From contig NZ_CP116384.1 in assembly GCF_028201475.1 (NCBI RefSeq), forward strand, positions 992,001 through 1,056,000: a DNA stretch of 64,000 nucleotides, written 5' to 3'. The notes below the pieces were generated by a model, which was not told where the DNA came from, did no database searches, and saw only the letters and a list, made by a program, of their open reading frames with translations. Origin of the DNA: Vibrio sp. SCSIO 43137 (GTDB lineage Bacteria; Pseudomonadota; Gammaproteobacteria; Enterobacterales; Vibrionaceae). The position numbers and the translations under genes are program-made. This document shows positions 1 to 8,331 of this stretch, piece after piece (the stretch's first letter is position 1; each line of letters begins with the position of its first letter).

Positions 1-140
1 GCGATAAGCTGAGCGTATTCGTCATCGTCCAGCCAGCGACGCTGTTCGACAAAAGCTTTGCGAAAATAACCAATATGAGCCGCAGGCCCGCCAAAACTGA
101 CCCAGCCAAGGGCAAAAAATATCTTAAAAACAGATAACAT
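1..140 (-). CDS. chrA: Chromate transporter ChrA, N-terminal fragment
   Basis: Partial gene running off the left edge; only the first 46 codons are present. Translating the complement from the ATG at 138-140 gives a hydrophobic start, then SFGGPAAHIGYFRKAF and a QRRWLDDDEYAQL stretch. That is the conserved opening of the CHR (chromate ion transporter) family, an inner-membrane protein that expels chromate by an antiport mechanism in characterised members. It is divergent from a LysR gene across about 108 bp holding a near-perfect palindrome, so shared control is likely. The family call rests on the diagnostic N-terminal motif; the true substrate cannot be judged from a fragment. Confidence 0.8.
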   Translation of the reverse strand, partial: MLSVFKIFFALGWVSFGGPAAHIGYFRKAFVEQRRWLDDDEYAQLI

Positions 141-194
141 TGATATCCCGTTTCTGTCGTTGAACTGTGACGGCTAAATTAGGCAACTATCTAA

Positions 195-220
195 CATTAA
201 TCAAATCGATTATATTAATG
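195..220. promoter_or_regulatory. Imperfect 26-bp palindrome between chrA and lysR, candidate operator
   Basis: Two 13-bp arms match at 11 of 13 positions around a central TCGA, with outer half-sites CATTAAT and ATTAATG. LysR-type regulators commonly bind such interrupted dyads (T-N11-A type) in divergent promoters. Binding by the adjacent LysR protein is inferred from position and symmetry only. Confidence 0.45.
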
Positions 221-248
221 CTCACTATGCATCAAACAGGATTAGAGA

Positions 249-1208
249 GTGGCAGAAAAATTAGTGTGGAAAAATATAGATCTGAACCTATTAGTGGCTT
301 TCTCCTATCTGTATAAGTATCGGAGCGTCACCATTGCTGCTGAGCACTACTGCGTTAGTCAGTCTGCTATGAGCCACAGCCTGTCCCGCTTAAGAACCCT
401 GTTTGGCGATCCTCTGTTTGAACGTAAACAGAATCTGATGTTACCGACTGAGTACGCCATACAGATCGCACCGACAGTGGAGTCTCTGTTGCAACAGGTT
501 CAGACAAACTTGCTGGCAAAAACACCGTTTGTGGCAGAAGAGTATCAGGGGGTCTGCCGGATCGGCCTGACAGATTACGCTGAGTTTCTGTTTGCTCCGC
601 TGATTTACGACGCTATACGGGAGTCAGCTCCACTAGCACAAATCAGCTTTATTAAGGTGGACAGAAGCAACTATATGGAGGTGTTTGAATCCGGAAAACT
701 GGATTTGCTTATCGGCAGCATTCCCTCAGCAGATCAACGATTCTCGTACGAATACCTCTACACAGAAAAGCACGTATGCATTGCCAGCCGCTCGCTATTA
801 AAGGGAAAAAAGACCCTTTCTGCAGAAGAGTTTTCACAACTGGAGCACGCCCTTGTCAGCCCGGACGGGCAACTATCTACTCAAGTCGACAAAAGCCTGT
901 CAGAACATCATTTAAAGCGAAGAGTTACCGTCTCTTCTTCCAACTTTCTCACTGTTAAACGACTGGTAGAGTTAAGTAAGCTGATTGCGATAGTGCCGGA
1001 GAGAGTGGCAGGCATACCTGTGGCAGGCAATCCTGTGGCGGGCATTTCAGCAACGGATAACACACTGGTAAAAATGACACCACCGGTTCCGGTTGCTGAT
1101 TTTGATATCTCCATGCTCTGGCTGGCACGACAGACAAAAGATGAGAAGAACGAATGGCTGAGGGCTCTGCTTTATCAAACCCTCGCCAGCCAGCACTCTA
1201 ACCCTTAA
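249..1208 (+). CDS. LysR-family transcriptional regulator
   Basis: 319-residue DNA-binding regulator starting at GTG. The winged helix-turn-helix lies at about residues 10-68 (NLLVAFSYLYKYRSVTIAAE, then SQSAMSHSLSRLR and FGDPLFERK), followed by a LysR substrate-binding domain from about residue 97. A short repeated stretch, AGIPVAGNPVAGISA, near residues 254-268 replaces part of the usual C-terminal subdomain and looks like a local duplication. Divergence from the chrA-like gene suggests it controls that transporter and itself. The inducer is unknown. Its 3' end overlaps the convergent CobW gene by 11 bp. Confidence 0.85.
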   Translation: MAEKLVWKNIDLNLLVAFSYLYKYRSVTIAAEHYCVSQSAMSHSLSRLRTLFGDPLFERKQNLMLPTEYAIQIAPTVESLLQQVQTNLLAKTPFVAEEYQGVCRIGLTDYAEFLFAPLIYDAIRESAPLAQISFIKVDRSNYMEVFESGKLDLLIGSIPSADQRFSYEYLYTEKHVCIASRSLLKGKKTLSAEEFSQLEHALVSPDGQLSTQVDKSLSEHHLKRRVTVSSSNFLTVKRLVELSKLIAIVPERVAGIPVAGNPVAGISATDNTLVKMTPPVPVADFDISMLWLARQTKDEKNEWLRALLYQTLASQHSNP

Positions 1209-2181
1209 GTCCTGCCATGGAGAGTAGAATGGTTTCCAGTTCATCCCATGGCATCAAATTGCTATCGATCACCTCGATGCGGGATTCAAACCCGTCAAGG
1301 GAGAGCTCATTAACCGAAACCACGCCAGAAGCCAGGTTAAAGGCGTAACAGCCTTTATCTGTGTTGATGACTGCTTTAACACGCTCTGCCGTCAGGGCAT
1401 TTAGCATAGAAAACATATCATCAAAGTTAAATTTCAGCTCTGCACCAAATAGCCAGCCACAACTGAAATAGCCCTGCCCTTTATTCTCCTTGCGGATAAA
1501 GAGTTCTCCCGGTGGTAGCTCAAACTGCGGCTCCATAGCGGCATGGTCATGATGGTGCTGCTCAATGGAAGACGAAGAACCGGACTCTGCTCTCGGCTTA
1601 TCCAGCAAGGCAATATCAATCACACCGTTAGATACCAGACAGTGTTCTTTTTCTTGGTTAGCAGGGCTTTGCATCCACAATGAAAACTGCTGTAAGTCTG
1701 CTTCGTCACAAACATCAGCTTTATTGCCTACGATAATGTCTGCGCTATCCAGTTGATCATTAAAATTTTGATTGCTCAGATAGCGTTCATCGGACAAGTT
1801 TCTCGGGTCAAGCAGCGCAATAGTGGCTTTCAGGTCTACGTACTTTTCATACTGAGCAGAAGTCAGCGTTGCCATCACCTGTTTAGGGTGGCCAAGGCCG
1901 GTCGGTTCTATCAGTAATCTATCTGGTTTTTGTCTCAGCAAGGCGTTAATGCCTACCGACATCGGTACTCCAGCCGTACAGCACATACAGCCACCCGGCA
2001 CCTCTTTAATCATGGCTCCCTGATCGGTCATCATGGCACCATCAATCCCTATCTCACCAAATTCGTTCACCAGCACAGCCCAGGATTCATTCTCCGGCTT
2101 ATTTTTCAGAAGGTTAAGAATGGTTGTGGTTTTGCCGACACCGAGAAATCCGGTAATGATATTGGTTGGAGTTTTACTCAT
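1198..2181 (-). CDS. CobW/COG0523-family G3E GTPase, putative metal chaperone
   Basis: 327-residue P-loop GTPase. The Walker A/G1 motif GFLGVGKTT is at residues 11-19, the family metal-binding CxCC (GGCMCC) at 63-68, and the NKAD guanine-specificity motif near 154. A histidine-rich stretch (EQHHHDHAAM) near 208-217 precedes the CobW C-terminal domain. COG0523 proteins deliver zinc, cobalt or iron to client enzymes at the expense of GTP. The CxCC plus His-rich loop fits the YjiA/YeiR/ZigA type rather than cobalamin synthesis. No client gene is adjacent, and no clear Zur site was seen in the upstream region. The protein is cytoplasmic. Confidence 0.85.
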   Translation of the reverse strand: MSKTPTNIITGFLGVGKTTTILNLLKNKPENESWAVLVNEFGEIGIDGAMMTDQGAMIKEVPGGCMCCTAGVPMSVGINALLRQKPDRLLIEPTGLGHPKQVMATLTSAQYEKYVDLKATIALLDPRNLSDERYLSNQNFNDQLDSADIIVGNKADVCDEADLQQFSLWMQSPANQEKEHCLVSNGVIDIALLDKPRAESGSSSSIEQHHHDHAAMEPQFELPPGELFIRKENKGQGYFSCGWLFGAELKFNFDDMFSMLNALTAERVKAVINTDKGCYAFNLASGVVSVNELSLDGFESRIEVIDSNLMPWDELETILLSMAGLKG

Positions 2182-2240
2182 GGCTCTTTACTGATATTGA
2201 AACAGGTCTGGCAGTATAGGGGATTTTATCAGGACTGAAA

Positions 2241-2357
2241 ATGCAAAAAGGCGCACCAATTGAAAAGTACGCCTTAAACACCTCGTCACTCAATCGTGAG
2301 TATGCGGAATGGGATAACATTGCTTGTTTCCCAATGAAATACGAGGACAAGAATTGA
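2241..2357 (+). CDS. Candidate small protein, 38 aa
   Basis: Small ORF starting at ATG 2241 with AGGA six bases upstream and ending TGA at 2357. The product starts MQKGAPIEKYALNTSSLNRE and is hydrophilic with many charged and aromatic residues, which is not typical of random AT-rich intergenic translation. No family is recognised. It lies in the 435-bp gap between the CobW gene and clc, on the clc strand, about 260 bp upstream of the clc start. Without a conservation test it stays a candidate; the rest of the gap shows only AT-rich DNA that presumably carries the clc promoter. Confidence 0.4.
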   Translation: MQKGAPIEKYALNTSSLNREYAEWDNIACFPMKYEDKN

Positions 2358-2617
2358 ATTTTTATCCAATCAAATTGTATGTAAGGTTTCATTTTCCTCC
2401 GTGTTAATGGGCTACATTTACCTTACAATTTAAGTTTGGTTGCTTTTGTCGAAAACGCAAATACCACGCGGAAAATCCTCCATTTTTGTGATATCAGTTT
2501 ACCTTTTTATGCCAAATTAAAGCAGTTATGGCTTCAACAGTTTGTGGTAACATAGTCGCTCCGCATAAAATGCTGTTTTTTGCTGCTTACTTATCACACG
2601 GAGGGACGACTAAAATT

Positions 2618-3958
2618 ATGGCAAAATTATCCAGACCAGCGCTTATTCCTAACTTTTTCTCTTCTCAGTCTGATTATTTTGTTGTTGTTTTACTGTCCGG
2701 AATTGCAGGCACCATTGCCGGCGGTGTTGTCTCCTACTTCAATATCATCATTAACTGGATACTTGAATACCGTATCGATTTTATAAACTACGAATCTCCC
2801 GACGAGTTTTTGATTCAGGCGTCACTGATCGTCCTGAGCGGAAGCATGATGGCTGGTTTAGGATTCTGGCTGACATTCCGCTTTGCACCGGAAGCCGAAG
2901 GCAGTGGAATTCCCCATATCGAAGGCGCTTTAGTGGGCGAACATGATATTCGCTGGCGCAGAATTATCCCGGTTAAGTTTGTCGCAGCCATTCTTACCAT
3001 AGGTTCCGGCATGATTCTCGGACGTGGTGGTCCTTCCATCCAGTTGGGCGGAGCCATAGGCCGCATGATCGCAGGCCGGGCCAATAAATATGAGCACGCG
3101 CAACATATCCTGATTGCCGCTGGTTCCGCAGCAGGCATCGCAGCCGCGTTTAACACTCCGCTGGCCGCTATTTTGTTTGTAAACGAAGAGATGCGCCGGC
3201 AGTTCAGCTATAACTTTACTTCAGTTAAGTGTGTCACCCTTGCTGTAATTGCCGCGACCGTGGTGATGGAGTATCTGAACGGCCAGAACGCCGTACTGCA
3301 GATCCCCCATTTTGAAACCCCTCCACTATCATCCCTTATTACCTTTGCAACACTGGGTATGCTATTCGGAATCGTCGGGGTTTACTTTAACCGCTGGATT
3401 CTGGCAACGACCAGTTGGTTTAAGAACTACCACGGTTCAAATCTGACAAGGCTGGTAATGACAGGCGCACTGCTTGGTGCTCTGTTCTCTTTTCTGCATG
3501 TGACTTTTCCGATTTTTTCCGGCGGCAGCCTGCCGGCTATTGCTGAGATATTTACCACACCGGCACCCTGGATGATGATGTTCCTGATCTTTGCCCTGAG
3601 GATGTTCGGCACCATCACCTGTTTCGGCTCTGGTGCACCGGGGGGTATCTTTGCCCCTATCCTGACGCTGGGAACTTTCCTTGGTCTCACTTATGGCGTA
3701 CTAATTGGTGATGTCGCGCCTCATATTCCAATCGACCCGGGTATGTACGCTGTCGCGGGAATGGGTGCTTTGATAGCAGCAAGTTTAAGAACGCCTTTAA
3801 CCGGGGTGGTTCTGGTGGTTGAGATCTCCAATAACTATCAGCTTATTCTGCCGACTATGGTGACCTGCCTTGGCGCAACCTTTATCGCTCAGGCAATCGG
3901 TGGTCAGCCTCTGTATGCTTCCCTGCTGGAACTAAAACAGAAAGACTGGAAGTTATAA
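2618..3958 (+). CDS. ClC-family chloride channel/antiporter lacking the gating glutamate
   Basis: 446-residue inner-membrane ClC protein. The start at 2618 is chosen because GGAGGG lies 12 bases upstream; an in-frame ATG at 2528 has no ribosome site. Selectivity motifs are present: GSGIPHIEG, the inner-gate glutamate segment PLAAILFVNEEMRRQF, GSGAPGGIFAP and PLYASLLEL with the conserved Tyr. The GREGP motif of E. coli ClcA is GRGGPS here, so the external gating glutamate (E148 in E. coli) is glycine at residue 137. In ClcA, replacing E148 abolishes proton coupling, so this protein may be an uncoupled chloride pathway. It converges on ogt. It has no cytoplasmic CBS domains. Confidence 0.85.
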   Translation: MAKLSRPALIPNFFSSQSDYFVVVLLSGIAGTIAGGVVSYFNIIINWILEYRIDFINYESPDEFLIQASLIVLSGSMMAGLGFWLTFRFAPEAEGSGIPHIEGALVGEHDIRWRRIIPVKFVAAILTIGSGMILGRGGPSIQLGGAIGRMIAGRANKYEHAQHILIAAGSAAGIAAAFNTPLAAILFVNEEMRRQFSYNFTSVKCVTLAVIAATVVMEYLNGQNAVLQIPHFETPPLSSLITFATLGMLFGIVGVYFNRWILATTSWFKNYHGSNLTRLVMTGALLGALFSFLHVTFPIFSGGSLPAIAEIFTTPAPWMMMFLIFALRMFGTITCFGSGAPGGIFAPILTLGTFLGLTYGVLIGDVAPHIPIDPGMYAVAGMGALIAASLRTPLTGVVLVVEISNNYQLILPTMVTCLGATFIAQAIGGQPLYASLLELKQKDWKL

Positions 3959-3969
3959 TTACAGCTATC

Positions 3970-3992
3970 CCTCAGGCGAGTTACGCCTGAGG
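3970..3992. terminator. Bidirectional terminator between clc and ogt
   Basis: Nine-base stem (CCTCAGGCG / CGCCTGAGG) with a five-base loop, overlapping the ogt stop codon. It lies between convergent genes. The T-run is weak on both sides. Confidence 0.5.
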
Positions 3993-4520
3993 AGCAAACA
4001 TATCCTGCTCCAGCAGCAACAGTTTTCTTTTTGCTTCCAACCCGCCGGCATAACCAACTAACTGACCATTACTACCGATAATCCGGTGGCAGGGAACAAT
4101 CACTGAGATTGCGTTAGCGCCATTAGCATTGGCAACAGCGCGAACGGCACTTTTTCGCCCCATCTTTTCAGCCAGTTGCGCATACGTTGACGTTTCTCCG
4201 AACGGAATCTTTATCAACTCATTCCAGACCTGCTTCTGAAACTCCGTTCCTACCAGATGCAGCGGAATATCGAACTCTCTGCGTTCAGAACGGAAATACT
4301 GCTCAAACTGATGGCGGGTCAGTTGCAGTATTTCATTGTCTTTTTCTAAATAGTCGGCATTGAGACTGGTTTTAATACGCTTATCCAGCGAATCCCGCAT
4401 CTTGCGATAGCGCCAGTCACATAAGCAAAGCTTGTTATCGTAACTACCGAGAATAAGCTCTCCGTAAGGTGTTTTAAAATATTGAGTTTCTATCATCTGG
4501 CTGACCTGTTGTTTTTTCAA
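3981..4520 (-). CDS. ogt: Methylated-DNA--protein-cysteine methyltransferase
   Basis: 179-residue suicide repair protein that transfers the methyl group of O6-methylguanine or O4-methylthymine to its own cysteine. The active-site motif VPCHRI places the acceptor at Cys144. The helix-turn-helix with its arginine finger is the TSTYAQLAEKMGRKSAVRAVANANGAN region at 110-136. Length and domain order match the Ogt/Ada C-terminal type without an Ada regulatory half. It converges on clc and has no operon partner. It acts in the cytoplasm. Confidence 0.92.
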   Translation of the reverse strand: MKKQQVSQMIETQYFKTPYGELILGSYDNKLCLCDWRYRKMRDSLDKRIKTSLNADYLEKDNEILQLTRHQFEQYFRSERREFDIPLHLVGTEFQKQVWNELIKIPFGETSTYAQLAEKMGRKSAVRAVANANGANAISVIVPCHRIIGSNGQLVGYAGGLEAKRKLLLLEQDMFAPQA

Positions 4521-4724
4521 AGAGTATCTGATTCCCGCCTTCAGGTTAAGCCTGTTGATAATATATCACTCTCACTGAATTCTCCGCCAAGAGCGCAGTG
4601 AATCAATACTCATAAGGCTTTACTGAACCCCATTGCCAGTTTTTAAAACTGATAACAAATGTTATCGGCACTACGGTTACCCCGCTCGTATATTGGTGAT
4701 ATCAGCATCAATACAGGGAACAAC

Positions 4725-5332
4725 ATGCGCGTTCTGATTGTCTTTAATCACCCATGCGAAAACAGTTTATGCTCTTCCGTTCTGAGCTCTGTAATAGAGG
4801 GACTAAGTAAGGCAGGGCATCAAATCGACATTATTAATCTTGATAAAGATAACTTTGATCCTGTTGTTAAAACTAAAGATTATCAGGCCTTTAAGTGCTC
4901 CAGAGAACAACCTATAGACGCTTATCAACTGATGGATACGAAGGTCATTAACTATAAGAAGCGTATGGAAAAAGCTAACCACATTGTGTTTATCTTTCCT
5001 ATCTGGCGTACGCTAATGCCGGCAATGATAAAGGGTTTTATCGACAAACTTATCTTTCCGGGCATCGCCTTTGACTACAATCTGGACGGCAGCCAGATTT
5101 ACAACAGGCTGGATAAACTTCACAGCATCACATTGATTGCCACCACCAGTGTCCACTCTTTGCTGTACCAGCTCTTTCTCAGCTATCTGATAAAAAAACC
5201 GTGTTGGCTGGTGTTTTCAGGCGTATCGGTATTACTAATCAGAAATGGATGGTATTGAATGCGCATCGAATAAGAAGTGCAGAGAAAGCAAAATGGCTCA
5301 GGAGCATCAGCGACTACTTTGCAGAATTTTGA
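4725..5332 (+). pseudogene. Flavodoxin-fold NAD(P)H quinone oxidoreductase, frameshifted
   Basis: The ATG at 4725 follows AGGGA and opens a flavodoxin-fold reductase (RVLIVFNHPCENSLCSSV, then VFIFPIWRTLMPAMIKGFID, typical of the NQO/KefF/MdaB group). The open frame ends early at 5258. Sliding one frame at the A7 run at 5192-5198 restores a sensible C-terminus (TVLAGVFRRIGITNQKW, then VLNAHRIRSAEKAKWL) ending at TGA 5330-5332. The interval is 608 nt, one base short of 203 codons, so a single A deletion (A8 to A7) explains it. It could be a real pseudogene, a homopolymer sequencing error, or less likely slippage-dependent expression. Confidence 0.75.
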
Positions 5333-5378
5333 TTTCGACGTAGTATGAGGTCTGTTTTAATTGTAAACAGGTATCTCC

Positions 5379-5939
5379 ATGTACATTTTTGGCTATGGTA
5401 GCCTGATGAACTCAGCATCAAGAAAACTGACCGGACAGACGCAGCACGCGATCCCTGCTATCGCATCGGGACTGACCAGACACTGGAGTAAAATTGACGA
5501 AAGCTATACGGTTTCGCCGCTGGTCGTTCAGCAGGGAGACGGTCAGGTTAATGGTGTGCTATTAAAAGTGGATGATGCCGCGCTGGCAGAATTTGATCAA
5601 AGAGAAGCTGGTTACAAAAGAATACGCCTTAGTCATGCTCAAATTGATGCCCATTCTGATTTAGACACTGAATCAGATATATGGGTATATGTTGTTGATG
5701 ACGTAATTGCTCCCTGCCCGGATGCCCCCATAGTACAAAGCTATGTTGATACGGTTATAACAGGATGCCTTGAAGTGTCAGAAGCGTTTGCCAGCCACTT
5801 TATCGAACATACCTCTGGCTGGCACCACACTCTGGAAAATGACCGCCATGCTCCAAAATACAGCCGTATGGCCGGAGTAGACAAAACTCATCAGCAGACC
5901 ATAGATCAACTAATGTCTCAAGCCTTACCAATCATTTAA
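5379..5939 (+). CDS. Gamma-glutamylcyclotransferase-like family protein
   Basis: 186 residues. It opens with MYIFGYGSLMNS, whose YGSL (6-9) is the substrate-loop signature of the GGCT/AIG2 fold. The catalytic glutamate is likely Glu76 in FDQREAGYKRI. Family members convert gamma-glutamyl amines or dipeptides to 5-oxoproline, but many bacterial ones are uncharacterised, so the substrate is open. The protein is cytoplasmic. Its last four bases overlap the 3' end of the convergent diguanylate cyclase gene. Confidence 0.8.
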   Translation: MYIFGYGSLMNSASRKLTGQTQHAIPAIASGLTRHWSKIDESYTVSPLVVQQGDGQVNGVLLKVDDAALAEFDQREAGYKRIRLSHAQIDAHSDLDTESDIWVYVVDDVIAPCPDAPIVQSYVDTVITGCLEVSEAFASHFIEHTSGWHHTLENDRHAPKYSRMAGVDKTHQQTIDQLMSQALPII

Positions 5940-8137
5940 CTAAGCTGAGATTCAACCCTGTTCCGCCCGCGCTCTTTAGCCTTATAAAGCGCTTTATCGG
6001 CTTTAGACACCATAGCTGCAATGGTGTCTTGGGGCTGGTAACTGGTGACACCAATACTTACGGTTATCGGGGCAGACTGATTAAACGTGTGCTTCTCTAT
6101 GCGTGCTCTTAAGATTTCTGCAAACTTTTCAGCATCCTGACGATCGGTGCGGGGACAGATAATCAAAAACTCCTCTCCTCCCCAGCGTCCGACAGTATCT
6201 ACCTTACGTACGTTATTAAGAAACACTACTGACAGCTCTTGTAATATCTGATCACCATGCTGATGCCCTAAGCTATCATTTATATGCTTAAACTTATCAA
6301 CATCCAATATCATTAGACTATAAACATCACCGTAGCGATACGCCCGGTTAAACTCCTTTTGTAACACAGCTTCAAGCTCAACCCGGTTATATAACCCGGT
6401 TAATCTGTCCGTAATAGACAGCTTTTTAAGCTCACTGTTCTTCTTTTCAAGCGACTGCTGAGCCAACCTAAGTTCTGATAGTAGCTGATCTGATTTTTGT
6501 TTCTCCCGCATCAGCTGCTTATGTGAGTAAACAAAGCCGCTGATAACCACTAGAGCGACAGACAGTACTGTCCAGACAAGGGTATAATTTACTTTCTCTA
6601 TGGTTTGAAAGGAGAACCAACTTTGCTGAATCGCGCTATGCTGCTTTGGCGAAATCATGCGGAACCCTTTGCTTAGTATGCTGGCAAGTTCAGGCCACTC
6701 TTTTGCAGCGATAAACCGGTACTCAATATTGCTGTAACTGGTAGGAACCGACACCTTGATGTTCTTCATCTCTCCTTTTGCAATCAGGTAGTTTGCAATA
6801 GCAAGATTACCTATATAGGCATCCGAGAGCCCTGAATCCACCAGCTTTAATGCCTGATAAGTACTTGATGTTTCGATTACTTCAATAAGAGGAAAGTCCC
6901 TCTTCACCCACTTAGTCGTTACGAACCCCTTCTCCATGGCAACACTTCTTCCGGCGAGATCATCAAGTTTGCCCACATAAGCACTGTTTTTATTAGTAAC
7001 GACCATAACAGGGTAAGAGAGAAAAGCATCACCAAATACAAAACGTTTCGCCCGCTCAGGATTAACCACAGAGTAGAGCAAGGTATCGTAGGGCTTTCTG
7101 CCTTGCTCCATAACGCTGAATGCATCAGGCTGAGGACGGTCATCAAATACAAACTCAGCAGTAAAACCTAAGTTTTTCGCAATCATTTTTATGTAGTCAA
7201 CGGCAATTCCGGATGCTTCTCCCTCAGATTCAAACTCAAAAGGCGCCCGGTTAGAGCGGGTGCGAAAACGGATAACAGGATTCTGTTCGATAAAACGTTG
7301 CTCTGCAGATGTGAGACGGTTTGGATCATCATGACTGATGGAGACAGATACCCATTTATTAAGAATGCTTTGATGCTCCTCTACTGAGATAAGGTTTATC
7401 AATTTGTTAAGTAAGGTGACCAGCTCAGGCTCACGCTTACTGATCCCCAGATGAACCGGCCATTCGCCCTCCAGCTTACCGGCTATTTTCAGACTACCAA
7501 CAAACTCCTTCTGGATGTGGTAACCGATATTGGCTAGCAATCCGACTACCCCGAATAACTCTCCTTTTGCGACTCGTTCGAGGCCTTGCCTTATACTGGT
7601 TATATCAACTAACTCAATTTCAGGGTAGTTATGGCGTATATAGTCACCGGATGCGTAACCGGCAACAACGCCGATCTTAGCCCCTGTCAGATCGCTCAGA
7701 CTATTTATCCACGGCTGATGCAGGCCTGTCGCAACCACCAAAGATGAGTTGATATAAGGCTGAGAAAAGTTCAAATAGCTTTTTCTTTCTTCCGTTATTG
7801 CGACAGAAGTTAAAAGATCACAATGGCCTGATTTCAAGGCTTGTACAGAGTCGAGCCAGCTTGAAGTTGAGTGCAGAGAGACAGGTATAGAAAGCGTTTT
7901 GCTGAACAGGCTCATATACTCTGACGTAAGCCCGATATGCTTACCATTGTCATTCATTTCAAATGGCATCCACAGGGGATCAATGCAAACCTTAATCTGC
8001 TGTTTATCCTGTAAATAGCGTTTTTCAGTTTCAGTCAGATTTAACTCGGAAAGGGGGATAGCTACTGCCAGCTCAGCAAAACAAAGTAGCAAAACAACAC
8101 CAACCGCCCACAGCCGCTTTTCGCGCAGGTACATCAT
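5936..8137 (-). CDS. Transmembrane diguanylate cyclase with two periplasmic SBP_bac_3 domains
   Basis: 733 residues: a signal or anchor helix (1-27), two tandem bacterial extracellular solute-binding family 3 domains (about 45-265 and 280-505), a transmembrane helix near 520-540, a short coiled coil, and a C-terminal GGDEF domain (about 570-733). The catalytic GGEEF is at 653-657. The inhibitory RxxD site (RKVD, 644-647) sits the canonical five residues before it, so product inhibition by c-di-GMP is expected. The architecture resembles BvgS sensing heads joined to cyclase output, suggesting that a periplasmic amino-acid-like ligand tunes c-di-GMP synthesis. It is followed on the same strand by nothing and is transcribed away from the next gene by about 190 bp. 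Confidence 0.9.
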   Translation of the reverse strand: MMYLREKRLWAVGVVLLLCFAELAVAIPLSELNLTETEKRYLQDKQQIKVCIDPLWMPFEMNDNGKHIGLTSEYMSLFSKTLSIPVSLHSTSSWLDSVQALKSGHCDLLTSVAITEERKSYLNFSQPYINSSLVVATGLHQPWINSLSDLTGAKIGVVAGYASGDYIRHNYPEIELVDITSIRQGLERVAKGELFGVVGLLANIGYHIQKEFVGSLKIAGKLEGEWPVHLGISKREPELVTLLNKLINLISVEEHQSILNKWVSVSISHDDPNRLTSAEQRFIEQNPVIRFRTRSNRAPFEFESEGEASGIAVDYIKMIAKNLGFTAEFVFDDRPQPDAFSVMEQGRKPYDTLLYSVVNPERAKRFVFGDAFLSYPVMVVTNKNSAYVGKLDDLAGRSVAMEKGFVTTKWVKRDFPLIEVIETSSTYQALKLVDSGLSDAYIGNLAIANYLIAKGEMKNIKVSVPTSYSNIEYRFIAAKEWPELASILSKGFRMISPKQHSAIQQSWFSFQTIEKVNYTLVWTVLSVALVVISGFVYSHKQLMREKQKSDQLLSELRLAQQSLEKKNSELKKLSITDRLTGLYNRVELEAVLQKEFNRAYRYGDVYSLMILDVDKFKHINDSLGHQHGDQILQELSVVFLNNVRKVDTVGRWGGEEFLIICPRTDRQDAEKFAEILRARIEKHTFNQSAPITVSIGVTSYQPQDTIAAMVSKADKALYKAKERGRNRVESQLS

Positions 8138-8331
8138 AGGTACAAGTTATCTACCAGATAATTAGATGTCAGAACCCATTGCCGACAGCAATAAACTCCA
8201 TGACTTCCTAGCCAGTTTATTGTTATTTTGTTTACCTATTAGTTTTAGCTTAATTCAAGCCATATTGATATTTTTAATTGGTGAAACTGTTAGTCGCTTC
8301 TCTGTTATTTATGCAGCAAAGTTATCGCCCA

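Noticed and set aside
2174..2392. 72-codon minus-strand ORF upstream of the CobW gene
   Set aside because: No ribosome site and no protein-like pattern; it is antisense to the better supported small ORF at 2241-2357.
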